From Isoetes taiwanensis (taxonomy: Eukaryota > Streptophyta > Lycopodiopsida > Isoetales > Isoetaceae), in contig JAJEKV010000065.1 in the NCBI GenBank assembly GCA_021234155.1, positions 5,224,807-5,288,806 of the forward strand: DNA of 64,000 nt, written 5' to 3'. This document shows positions 1-11,242 of the stretch, piece by piece (position 1 is the stretch's first letter; each line of letters opens with the position of its first letter). The position numbers and the translations under genes were made by a program. Below the pieces are notes generated by a model. That model was not told the origin of the DNA, did no database searches, and saw nothing but the letters and a program-made list of their open reading frames with translations.

Positions 1-48
1 TTAAATTTCTGAGCCCTACGAAACATGCGAACCTGAGGACCAGGCGGG

Positions 49-3000
49 ATGTTAGCGAATGGCTTGTCTACCTTCCATGACGGAGGTTTTCGACTGTTTT
101 TGGATGGTAAGGGATCCGGAATGAGCATAGCAGGAATAAAGGTGTTCCATAATGTGGGATATCGAGTTGCAGACAACGGGAATTTGATGGGTTTAACAAT
201 GTTAATAGACAGCATCAAGAAGGTGGATGTAGATTATCCCAATTTTGTTTCACAAATTGGTGAGGATCGTATTCATGAGGCCTTGAAGTTGGCTATGACA
301 AAAGGAGATTTTTCATGTGTGGCACATTTTTGCGAGCAAATGGGCATGGCAGGCATATCATGTTCTGGTATTTTGGGGAAAGATGGAATTTCGCTTTTGT
401 CAAGGGAGTTTCGCAAATTGTTGTCTCAGGGGAGGTTAGAAGAAATCCTTGACCACCTTCATAAGATTTCAAGTAGGTTTTTAGTTTATGCAAAATCTTC
501 GGTGTTTGCATTAAATATTCATGCTTCAAACGACTGGCTGTGTTGTTATAGAGTGCAAGCCTATGATGAAGAAAGTGATACCACCAGGCCTTCTCATTTC
601 AAAGTGCATAGAAATGCAGAGAGTTGATTTGGCGCGCAAGTATGCCTACTTTCTCTTCTGTTCCATTCGGCTTAAGATGCTCATCAGAAAAAAACTTTTG
701 TAATTGCAGCTATGCTACCCTCTATCCCAATCAACTGACATGCTATAATATCATGATCCGGGAGTTTTGTGCACGCCGTGATTTAGAATCTGCATTCACA
801 GTTTTTCATCTAATTAGGCAATCTGGGATTCAGCCAGACATGTTTAGCTACTGCACCTTGATTGATGCGTGTGGTCAGTGTGGCGAAGTCAAGAGAGCCG
901 TATATACATTTGAGGTCACAAGAGTACTCCAGCACATAGCTGTACAGTTACTCACAATTCCTTCCAATTTTAATGCTTAGCCTACTGTGCAGGACATTAT
1001 AAAGACTGGACAAAGGCCAAACGTATATGTCTATAACAGTGCCATGAATGTGCATGCAAACAATATTGGACATGTTTTACGGCTGTATAAGCACATGAAG
1101 GTAACATTGAATTGAATAATGCATGAAAATCGCTTTCACTCTATGATTAAAATGCAGTTATGCATGCAGGTTTTCTTGCACAAATCAGCTCAAGGATTCA
1201 ATTATATGATATAGCTATTTAGAGTTCACATATACATGCTTATTGATGTAATGAATGTGCTATCAAACTACTTCTAAGGCTAGGATCAGCGTGCAGGAGT
1301 TTCAGCAGATTCAACAACTTACAACATTTTGTTGAAGTCCTGTTACCTGAGAAAGAACGTAAAACTTGCTCTACATTTATTCAAAGACATGGAGGTTGCA
1401 AAAGCTTCTGGGAATGTGAAGCCCGATATTTTTACCTACAGCACAATGATCAAGGTGCGATTTCCACTATGTATTGCTTACATACTCATTCTTTGGCTGT
1501 ATGCATTCTAATTTCATTTTGTGTTTTAGCTGTTCGGTGAAGCCAAAATGCTTGAAAGTGTTGTGAAGATTAAAAACGATATGATAAGGTCTGGAGTAAC
1601 TCTCAATGTTGTTAGCTGGACATGCTTCATTGGAGCCTTTGCAAGTGCAGGGCTATTGGAGAAAGCATTTCAGGCATTTCATGAAATGCTGGATGCAGAA
1701 TGCATTCCAAATGCCCAAACCTACAACATTTTGATTGATGCATGCATCAAGGGGGGACAATCTGATAGAGCATTCCGGCTGTTCAAGGAGTGGAAGGACA
1801 CTGGAAAGATTATAATTGGTCATAGCTACTGCGAGGACGGGGGCAATCAAACGATCCAAAAGGATAATTCCACAGGTGAGAGAGCATGTGTTTTTTGTAG
1901 TCAAATGGCCCTTCTTAAATATTCTTGTAGTATGGTGCAGAACTGCGAACACACAAATGTCATTATTTCCAGCCCAATATTGTGACATACAATACAATGA
2001 TGAAAGCTTGTGAGGATTCACCTGATTGCATTATGGAGCTTATGAATGAAATGAAGACCCTCGGTTTATTACCTAACACGAAGAGTTGGTCAGCTCTTAT
2101 CACTGCATATGCAAATAAGTCTGATTTACATGGGGCACTCAAGGTAAATGCATTTTACATCTTCTTTTATATAAATGGATAACCTAATAGTTAAAATCTC
2201 TGGTTAGTCTACAGAGGGGATGTTTACAGAATGATTTAATTTAGTCTGGCAGGTGTTAATAAGAAGTTTTTAGTAGCCTTAACTGGCAAAAACTATTGTC
2301 AATCTACTGTCATAGTTGCTTGATCTCAAGGAGTCATTATCTCTCTTTCAAGTAAGAGGTGCACATGTCTGGCTAAAGAGTTGCACATCACGCGTGTCCA
2401 GGTTTGCGATCGTGTTTCCTAGAGAAATGAAAAAAACTGAAATGTGTCAAATTATTTTAAAGGCAATAACCATTTTTTCAGCTGGTATGTATGTTTGTTC
2501 TTATACCACCTGGTCAGGCAGGCATTTGAACAGATGGGGTCGGCAGGGGTTGCGGCAGATGTTATCACATATACATCAATTATCAAGGTCAAAATTACAT
2601 TGTCCTTTCATTTTTATGGAAATTTCTATCATGATTATGAAGCAAACTTAAAACAAAAGAAAGATAGTCAACATGAAGTCCTATGAGACCTTGTAATTGA
2701 TTTCGTATTTGAACAAGTAATAAGGGGACAAAAAATACAGATTAGCCTCAGCTTGCAAATGTCTTGGCATGCCCTTATTTGCTTTTCAATTACAGGTTAC
2801 TCAAAATCATGCGGTCCACCTCTTCTATAGTGTTAAGAATAGCTGTGCATATTTCGTGAAATATATGGACCATTATCACAGGGGATCAATTGGTCTTCTA
2901 TTTGTCGAATCATTTCAATCTGCCAGTATCAGTATGGATCAGTAACAATGTTGGGATGGCAGCTGAAGCCTGAAGTGAAATTTCTCATCTAGTATAACCA

Positions 3001-5175
3001 TGTAGTTTCATCTGTCTCACCTTAAATAATTCATGGCGTGCAATTGCAACTAAAAAGGGGCTTGAGAGATTGTAATCCAGACATCATCGGATTGTGGCTG
3101 ACCTGCAGGGATTATTGTGCATTCCTTGATTTCAAATATCAAAGTGCATTTTTTATTGCCATCAAGGAATAGATATGGTTGATATTCTAATATACTCTCA
3201 TTGATACCAGTTGTGGATTTTATGTTCTTATATTATTGTGTGCATGCTGTTGCAGGCGTGTGTAAATTCGGGTAATGTTGACAGGGGATTTGTTTTCCTG
3301 CAAGAAATGAAAAATGCTGGGATCTGTCCTAACATGGTGAGTGTGCATCAAATTGTATACCCTTTCACTTTGTGTACATTCCCCATGTCTTTCCCGTACT
3401 ATGTGGCCGAGCTTTTTTGTTGATTATTTCCATTTTTTACTACATGGAAACTCTTTCTAATTTTTCATGCATGCGACCTCCATAGGTAACTTATAATACA
3501 CTTTTGAAAGCACATCGAGAACTGGGGAATCTATGTGAAGTGCAGCAGGCTCTGTACCTTTACGAAGAAATGCGGAAAACTGGGTAGGGTTTTTGAACTG
3601 TGTTTCTGTGTTGGGTCAGTGACTGGTGATTCATGGTAAATCTTGTTAGTACCTTCAATAGAACTGGAATTTCAAGTATGAAATGGGTTGTGGAGAAATT
3701 AATACAGTCCATATAAGTAGGGTTCGCGATTGGAACACCGCTGGTTTAGTATTTGCAATTCCACATGCCATTTCCAAATTCTTCAGGTGTTTAACAACGT
3801 TTCTTTCAGGGCTTTCAATAACTTGCTAGATTCATGAGCTGGCTAGTGTAATACTAAGTCATTGTCTACACAGGTATCCTCCAAATGATTCGATCTTGAA
3901 GCATCTTATTGAGGAGTGGGCAGAAGGTGTAATCAGAGTCAATGGTACGAGAGCTGATGTTGGCTTTGTAAAGAATGAAGTCTTTAAAGACTACATAGAG
4001 CTTTTATTGAAAAAGGTAGCATCAGACATGAATTATCACAGTTCAAGCGAAGGCATTGTAATCGATATCCGTGGTCTTTCAGAGGTGAGATTAGCACTCT
4101 GCAATGCTAACAAAGTTCTTCTGTTGTTCCAATGTCTTCTGTTGTTCTTCTTTAGGATTTATGAATATGAATTAACAAGTACTTTTCATGCTTGATCTCT
4201 GAATAGAATTGTGTGACCATAGAGTTTGCCCTGGAGGATGTTTAGGGACAAGCATTTGAGCATGTGGGATTCAGTAATTTGTTTGTCCATTAGTTCAATA
4301 TTGAGAAACATTACTGGATACATGCACTTTTCTGCATTACGTGTGATATCTTACAGAGTGAGAGTGATGCATTTACGAGTGCACTTGTCTGATAGGATTG
4401 TGATCTTATTGATAGCCCAAAGTGGAAGAGTCTTGAAGAGGCAAAACTCTGAATAACAAAGCTATACTTATGATTAATCTTGGCATAGAATTGTTATGAT
4501 GTGCAAAGGAAAAGATCTCGTAAGACAAAACTGTGCACAAATGATTAAATTCTTGGAGGCACAAGCCTGGTGTGGTCCATCCCTTATTTAAGCATCTTTT
4601 TCGGGTCTGCTGGGTGGGAATTAAAACCTGGTCATTGAGTGATCTCTGCTTAGTGTAACACGGTTGACCTTAAAGGTTCCAGATTGACGGGTGCTACTTT
4701 AGCATATCGACTTTTAATGTTTCTATTGCCTCGAACTCCTAGTTATAAGCAATGGTCCCTGATTATAGATTTACTGTTCCATAGGCTGAGGCGAGAACCG
4801 TTGTGTTAGCCATCTTAAGGACAGTGAAGGAGTGCCATAACAAGTGTAAGTATTTTTTGTCACATATATTAGTGTCTGAAAAAGCTTAAAATTAGATGTT
4901 CTTAAGCTTGTTTCATTTTCTCAGATAATCTTGTCCAAGATGACTTAATTCTTATTACTGGACGAACTGGAGGTGTGCAGATACGTGACACCATTATACA
5001 TATGTTACACAATGAACTTGGCATTCCTGTTATTGGCTCGCAGCCATATGCATCCGGTATTGAGTCAACCTCAGATGAGCATAAATCACACGTATCGATT
5101 AAAAGACCTATTGATCTTGTGAGATTAAGAATTTCTAAAGATGCTTTGAATTCCTGGATACTAAAGAGAAACTGA
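49..5175 (+). CDS. Organelle-type PPR protein with C-terminal SMR domain, 13 exons (5' end probably outside window)
   Basis: Exons fit GT-AG borders and keep one frame: 49-472, 552-639, 710-914, 993-1100, 1290-1454, 1530-1875, 1941-2143, 2522-2587, 3256-3336, 3486-3583, 3874-4084, 4785-4845, 4925-5175, about 768 codons. From exon 3 on, the product is a run of about ten 35-residue PPR helix pairs (for example YNIMIREFCARRDLESA and TYNILLKSCYLRKNVKLAL). The last about 110 residues are an SMR domain, starting at IDIRGLSEAEAR and containing DDLILITGRTGG. PPR tracts bind organellar RNA base by base; SMR domains are nuclease-related or nucleic-acid binding. The arrangement resembles the intron-containing Arabidopsis At5g02830 type, from memory and not searched. 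In-frame stops lie just upstream of position 49 and no clear transit peptide is seen, so a first exon probably lies off the left edge. No stop or frameshift interrupts the model. Confidence 0.85.
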
Positions 5176-5884
5176 TAGTCAGGAAAAGAAAGCTTAACCT
5201 GCTAAAGTATTTATGTCATAGCAACTATTGATGGTTTGAACGACTATTGATGGTTTGAACGTTGGCGATGCTTATGATAGGGATACTCGTCCTCAGGTTT
5301 TGGCAGCTTTAATGATTTGGCTTAGATTATTTTTGTTTAGTAGTCCAGATTAGGCACCTCCAAATAAGTGATTTAGTTTCTATGGATATTTAACAACCAG
5401 CCTAGCTTCAGTTTTATCTACCGGGAGGAATTGACAATCTGGTTTTGACTGACTATAACGTGATTGTCATTTGATTTCTTTGATTGGACGAGCTTTTAAT
5501 ATGCTAAACTTCTGGTTTACCATCTCCGTTAGCTAGTTTTAGTAGCCTCTCCCTCTGATGCATGATAGAATGTCTAAAGGATGGTTCAAAAATTAGTGAT
5601 ATGGTATGGTCTTGCAGCAAATATAAGCTATTCGAAGGCATCGGTTTCTACTTCTAGTAGTAGCATACCTATATACGTCATGGTCGAACAAATCAAATGT
5701 CCTCAAGTGCCTATCCAATGTTCTAGTTGATGCCTATCCAACATGTGTACACATTTGCAAGTTTTGATGTCTATCTTATATCTTAAAATATCAAAAGCAG
5801 ACATCGATAACAAAGATAATTATATAAAGAATACCGTTGCTACAGTGCGAACACCGCAAAGGATAACCACGGAAACCAAATGTT
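5176..5884. other. 3' flank and spacer, no gene seen
   Basis: AT-rich sequence after the PPR stop codon. A short direct duplication containing ACTATTGATGGTTTGAACG lies at 5223-5260. No coding signal was recognised. Confidence 0.5.
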
Positions 5885-5908
5885 TTCGCACCGTGGCCAC
5901 GGTGCGAA
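5885..5908. repeat. Perfect 24-bp palindrome
   Basis: The half-site TTCGCACCGTGG at 5885-5896 is followed directly by its exact reverse complement CCACGGTGCGAA. A related partial half-site (CAGTGCGAACACCG) lies about 45 bp upstream. It could be a protein-binding site or part of a small repeat; nothing nearby identifies its role. Confidence 0.7.
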
Positions 5909-6002
5909 TAGCAGTTAGTTGTAAGCACAGATAATATTATGTATATAGAAACTTATGGGGGTTGTCATAAAATAGCACATTACATATAAAGTTTTGATCT
6001 TG

Positions 6003-6245
6003 GCCCTTGGATAAAAAGTTGGTGAGGTGGCGTAGCTTAAGCCCTTGGATTTTGATGGGGGCATGATAAGTCATGCATGGGGCATACACCCCATCTGTGA
6101 ACCGTTGGATCAAAGGGGAAGGCAAAATCCTAGCCCTTGATTTTTATGGGGAAGGTGCAAGGAAGGTGCCAAAAAGTGAATTTGGTGTAGCAGATCTTAA
6201 CCGTTAGATCAAAAGGTGAGCATAAATCCTAGCCATTAACTCTTT
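6003..6245. repeat. Three diverged direct repeats, about 100 bp spacing
   Basis: A motif close to AACCGTTGGATCAAAGGGG followed by AAATCCTAGCCCTTGAT recurs near 6003, 6100 and 6200, each time followed by a purine-rich stretch. It looks like part of a non-coding dispersed or tandem repeat. No coding frame is present. Confidence 0.45.
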
Positions 6246-6489
6246 AATATTAAATTAGTTTTTTTAAAGGAGGTGAGGTGGCACCCTCATTAATAAAAAA
6301 AAAGTAATGAGGTGGCAACGCATTTATTAGTGGACATTCTAGGAAGCTTCCTTTCGTTTAATCACCTTCAAAAGCACGTAGCTTGTGGTAGAGGGGTCAG
6401 ATGAAGGTGGGGCCCATGCCATTGGATTCCTCTCGTCGAGAGCTTTCCAATGAGTGGTGTTTTGACACTAGGAGTCAACATGATCGAAC

Positions 6490-7315
6490 ATTAAGAATCT
6501 TTTTGGAATGTTCGAGTTTCAAGGAATCTATGGTAAATTGAGGGAATCTAGGAGAATATTTATAGGATCCTAGGGAATCCAGAGGAATATCATGAGAATC
6601 TTAGAGAATCTATGGGAGTCTCAAGAGAGCATCTTTGAGAATGTAAGGGAATCTAAGGGAATCTTGATAAAATCTTTAAGAACCTAGAAGAAACTTGATG
6701 GAATCTTTGGGGAGTCTAGGGAAATCTTCATAGAATCTATGGGAACTAGAGGAATCTCAAGAGAATCTATAGGAATCTCAAGTGCTTCTTTGGGAATCTA
6801 GGGAAAACCTAGAAGAATCTTAATGGAATCTTAGAGAATCTAGTAGAATCTAGAGGAATCTTGGGGTATTCTTTTTGAATCTAGCAAAATCTTTAGAGAA
6901 TCTTAGGGAGTCTCAAATGAATCTTTGGGAATCTAGGAGAATCTAAAGGAATCTTTAAAAATTTTTAAGAATCTATGGGAATCTTAAATGGAATCTCGGA
7001 GAATCTAGAAGAATCTAGGAGAATCTTGATAGAATCTTGGAGAATCTAGAGGAATATTGGGGTATTTTTTTGGAATCTAGGGGAATCTTTAGAGAATCTT
7101 TGGGAATCTTAATAAAATCTAGGGGAATCTCCATAGAATCTTAAGAATCTAAGGGAATCTTTGTAGAACATTAAGAATCTAAGAAAATCTTTGGAAATCT
7201 AGGAGAATCTCAAGAGAATCTTTGAGAATCTAGGGAATCTAGTTTTGAGAATCTAACAGATTCTTGATGGAATTTTAAAGAATCTAAGAGAACTTCATAG
7301 AATCTTCGGACTTTA
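6490..7315. repeat. Degenerate GAATCT minisatellite
   Basis: About 820 bp built from dozens of imperfect units of the type GGAATCTAG or AGAATCTTT, roughly 8-10 bp each, often alternating. The purine-rich strand is the plus strand throughout. No open frame spans it. The units differ from each other, so the array is old or under weak homogenisation. Confidence 0.8.
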
Positions 7316-7865
7316 TGCAGTCCCTCATATTACAAAGACTTGTCTATATATATGCAACAAATTGGGTATTGGACATGGTCACACATATACAACCTTTTTA
7401 AATAGTTTTTCAACATTGTTAGTACAAATACAATATTTTACTTGTCTTCTCTTTGCTATTTCCATGATAATTTTAACCCAAAATCCACAACATTTTGCAA
7501 CATCTTGGAGAACGAATTTTTGCTTTTCTTGTAAGAGACTCTATTGCAATCGATAAAGTTAAAGAGGAGGTATCCGAATCTTATTTCCCAATGTCACATT
7601 TCCACTTTCACTTCTATATATAGTTATATTAAACGTTATCTTAATCCTAAAGGAAAAGAAGAAGAAGAAGAAACTTTGTATGGAAGAATGCCAACACAAA
7701 AGTGAGGCTTGATGTCTAGCATAGAAGCAACGTTTATTTTCAAAAAGTGACTGCCACATGCAAAACATCAAGTCCAAGCATGACACACATTAAAGAAGAA
7801 AAAGCTTTTATAATAACAATAGAAACAAACATTGAGCACATTGTGCAAGGGAGTCATAAGAAGCA

Positions 7866-8418
7866 ATGGAGGGAGTGCAAGCTAATGCGCCATGGCTCTT
7901 GTTGTTGTTACTCTCAATATCAACATTCTCTTTCTCAAATGCACTCGAGGAAGGCGAGGTCAAGGTCACCAACTTGGTGTTCTACCTCCACACCAAGCTC
8001 ACCACTCCGAATGAGGACACCATGCGTGGTTGCAGGCCAAAATGGTGACCTTGCAACCGTCCAACTCGGGACAGTCTCGGTCGGTGATATCTTGCTCACT
8101 CAAGAAAAATCCAACACATCGAAGCAAGTTGGTCGGCTCAAGATCATGGTCCTTAATGCAGACTCCACATATGTTGGCTATCCTCATGCTCAGGAAGTGA
8201 TGACTGCAGTAATTGAAACGGAGAAATACAATGGCACCCTTGCCATCAATGGAAGAGATATTGCCGATGGTTCTGAGCTCGCAATTGTTGGTGGAACAGG
8301 AGATTTTCGTGGCGTTAAAGGTTGGGCTAATTTCACCCATGTTGAAGTCCATCCTCCTGATTCTATCACCTTCGTCAATGCTTCAATTGTGCATCTTTAT
8401 TCTCATTATTTCTCCTGA
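7866..8418 (+). pseudogene. Dirigent-family secreted protein with one frameshift
   Basis: The first frame (7866-8046) starts with a signal peptide of about 26 residues (PWLLLLLLSISTFSFSNA) and continues into the dirigent N-terminal strand (NLVFYLHTKLTTPNED). An extra base in CGTGGTTG at about 8023-8030 shifts the frame. The rest reads VVAGQNGDLATVQLGTVSVG, then KYNGTLAINGRD and AIVGGTGDFRGVKGWA, which are dirigent core motifs, ending at 8418. Total length, about 183 codons, is normal for the family. Dirigent proteins direct stereoselective coupling of phenoxy radicals in the apoplast (lignans, lignin-like products). There are no introns. A TATA-like CTATATATAG lies near 7612 and AATAAA near 8497. 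It is either a recent pseudogene or a one-base sequence error. Confidence 0.85.
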
Positions 8419-9377
8419 TTTTTCATGTATCAACTGAACTCCTATTTTATAGTATGTTCAATCATGTAATTCATTCATGTATATCAGTGGGTGTAAGAAT
8501 AAAAAATTTCTACTAATGCATTAGTACTCTTGGACTTGTCAAAAGGAGGAGGATCATCCAAGACAATGCAATTCTTCCAATACCTTTAAGTTTTCAGGAA
8601 TTTCACACCTAATTTTCAATTTTGTAAAATCCTGTCAAACGCCACACGACATCAAATCACTTTTCTAATTTAATTTCATTTCCCAATACTCTTTTCTTCC
8701 CAATTTGGCTAGTTATTAGTCGGTAAAATCTCTTCTTCTTCTTCATTAGACAATTTTCATTTGTTCAAGATTTACAGACCTTCCAGAGTGATGTAAAAAT
8801 GCTCTCCATTCAACATGGAAGTTTGAGTGCTAAAACATGTCAAGAGGAGGCTAGAATAGGCATGAAACACCATAAAACTGTGCTTAGAACTTGGATGTCT
8901 ATTTTAATCAAACTTTAGTTTCCCACATCCATCGTGCTTGCAGTCGACTCCATAAGAGCTAGTTGCAAATCCACCCAAGTTGGCCTGGCATGAGTGAACA
9001 CAATATTAAGATCAAGATTGTATGTGTATAGTATTATGTTTCTAATTTTGTTTATTCTTTTTATTATATATTATTATATAGATTCTAACGCGTTTCAAAA
9101 GCACCAATTTAGATTATTCTCGCACTATAAGATTCCATGATTTATGAAGTCATTTATTGATTGCTTTAGTCATTCCATCATTCGTGCACTATAATTCCAA
9201 GACTTATTAAAATTAAAACTCTAACTAGACATTATTATTGCGGTGTTGGTATACGATGGCCATTACTTTTTATACTTTCCGTAGATTTTCCTAGAGGCCA
9301 ATTCTATGTTCAAAAGTAAGGTTATGTTCCTTAGTAAAAAGTAGATTCTTGGGCAAAATGAAAAACTTTACTTTAGA
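8419..9377. other. Spacer without recognisable genes
   Basis: AT-rich sequence downstream of the dirigent gene. Only short open frames are present and none resembles a known family. Confidence 0.5.
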
Positions 9378-9620
9378 AACAATGGGCAAGTTTTGAAATG
9401 TATAAGCGTCACATTCCACAAGTTAAATGCATCACTACCATTAAAATAATCTAAGAAGCAAATAATCTAAGAAAATAAACGCATCACTGCCATTAAAATA
9501 AGCAAAGTGATGGTAATGCATCATTGTCATTAAAATAAACAATGGGCAAGTTTGGAAATGTATAAGCGTCACATTTCCAAACAAGTTTAATGCATCACTA
9601 CCATTAAAATAGCTAAGAAG
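9378..9620. repeat. Direct repeat pair, 160-bp spacing
   Basis: About 80 bp starting AACAATGGGCAAGTTTTG at 9378 recurs at 9538 with a few changes. Between and after the copies, the phrase CATCACTACCATTAAAATA recurs four or more times. Non-coding. Confidence 0.65.
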
Positions 9621-9871
9621 TAAATAAATGCATCATTACCATTAAAATAAGCAAAGTAGTAATTATTCTTAGTATCAATATCGTTTCAATGATCATGACC
9701 AAGCAAAGGTAGATAATATTTTTTACATTGTATTGCATGGCTTACTTTTTATGTCATACCACATGGCAGTATATAAGACAGTCCCTTAAATGTCCCAAGT
9801 GGGACTTGAAGATAAGACCACATGGTGGCATCCCATAGTATATGTAACGGTTCCATAAATGTAAGAGAGAC

Positions 9872-9904
9872 TTGAATAGAATAGAATAGAATAGAATAGA
9901 ATAT
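9872..9904. repeat. Pentanucleotide microsatellite (TAGAA)n
   Basis: About six uninterrupted copies of TAGAA inside a spacer. Nearby 9.8-10.1 kb holds several diverged copies of TGTCCCAAG...GACTTGAA.TAAGACC, another small repeat family. Confidence 0.8.
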
Positions 9905-10236
9905 ATTATTGTCTCTTGTGCCCTGAGGCCCGTGGACTTATGTAACATGGGCGAGCTCTTAATTGCCAGCGCAAAAATGTCCTAAGCCTGCCTTAATACC
10001 CAAAAATGTCCCAAGAGAGACTTGAATAAAAGACCTTGTAATTGCTAACCCAACAATGTCCTATGCACGACTTGAATATAAGATCTTCTAAATGTTGACC
10101 CAAAAACTTACCACCAATCACAAAGAGGGGAACAAACCACAAACCACATAGAGGGGAACAAAGTTGTGGCTCATCCTCAAAGTCATTTTTTTGTGCAAAA
10201 TTTTGGCTATTAATTTTATTAATCTCTCGTTACATC

Positions 10237-10392
10237 CAATCGGATTGTGCATGTAATAGAATATTTGTTTTGTTCTATAGTGGATTTCCAATCGGATTGT
10301 GCATGTAATAGAATATTTGTTTTGTTCTATAGTGGATTTCCAATGGGATTGTGCATGTAATAGAATATTTGTTTTGTTATATAGTGGATTTC
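10237..10392. repeat. Three tandem 52-bp repeats
   Basis: Units start at 10237, 10289 and 10341 with CAATCGGATTGTGCATG and end with TATAGTGGATTTC. Copies one and two are nearly identical; copy three has CAATGGG and TTATATAG changes. Period is exactly 52 bp and there is no coding frame. Confidence 0.9.
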
Positions 10393-10717
10393 TTTACAAT
10401 TACGCTAACAAAGTGCTTTGCCCTTATAGAAATACAAGGCCACATTGGTATTGATTGAGTTGAAGACCAGCTCAATGTTTCTGCAAAGAACAGTGGTATT
10501 ACACCTTTTTCCAAGAGATTTAGATCCTTGAGGCCCTTCTCAAATCTTGGCAGGAATAGAATTATAATAGCTCAGCAGTACTTTTCAGAGCTTAACCAAT
10601 TAAGTGAAAAGGCATCTGGAATGCCTGCATCAAATAGAAATATGTTTATGATGAACAATCTAAATGTATTTGTAGAATCTTAGCTGTTTTTTAGGCTACC
10701 AATTCCATTGAGGGCCA

Positions 10718-11242
10718 TTACAGAAGCTGAAATTGAGTTGAATATAGACAAAAACGGTAGCAATCCCTCACTTTTCCTTTAAAAATCAGATACTGCTTCT
10801 CAAGACCCAAATTCTGAAAGCCAGATTTGAGGAGGACGCGTTGGGATCTAAGATTGTCAGGGACAACAAAAGCTTCAATTAAGGAAAGGCCCAATTGTTG
10901 GAAGGCCAAGGGGGCAGAAATTTTGATAGCGCGGGCAGTAATTCCTTTGCCCCAAAAATCTGCAGCAAGAACATAGCCCAGTTCGCCTCTGCAGCTCTGG
11001 CATCCTGCATTTGGCGAAACTGTGAGGGCGCCAATGGGGCGGCCAAAAAGGCAGATTGCTTTGAAAAATGGATGCGGTGCTGCAACATCGCGAAGAAAAT
11101 TTAGGGCATCCTCAAGGCGCGTGTATGTGTCCCATGCCGTTGATGCAGTTACCCGATCGTCTGCAGCCCACTGCATCATAGCTTCTGCATCTGTTTCTTC
11201 GATTTTTCGGACAGTGATTTGGCTTAGCAAATCTGCCGCCAT
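10718..11242 (-). CDS. GNAT-family N-acetyltransferase (RimJ/RimL-like)
   Basis: Intronless frame of 174 residues from the Met at 11242 (MAADLLSQITVRKIEETDAE). A longer frame to 11365 exists, but its extra 41 residues have no match in the two paralogues in this window. The acetyl-CoA motif A reads YVLAADFWGKGITARAI, followed by LGLSLIEAFVVPDNLRSQR and VLLKSGFQNLGLEKQYLI, the usual order for plant cytosolic GNATs related to bacterial RimJ/RimL. Such enzymes move acetyl from acetyl-CoA to an amine; the substrate cannot be read from sequence. It is related to the tandem pair at 37.6 and 38.9 kb but clearly diverged, with a 4-residue insert (CQSC) before RGELGY. Confidence 0.85.
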   Translation of the reverse strand: MAADLLSQITVRKIEETDAEAMMQWAADDRVTASTAWDTYTRLEDALNFLRDVAAPHPFFKAICLFGRPIGALTVSPNAGCQSCRGELGYVLAADFWGKGITARAIKISAPLAFQQLGLSLIEAFVVPDNLRSQRVLLKSGFQNLGLEKQYLIFKGKVRDCYRFCLYSTQFQLL

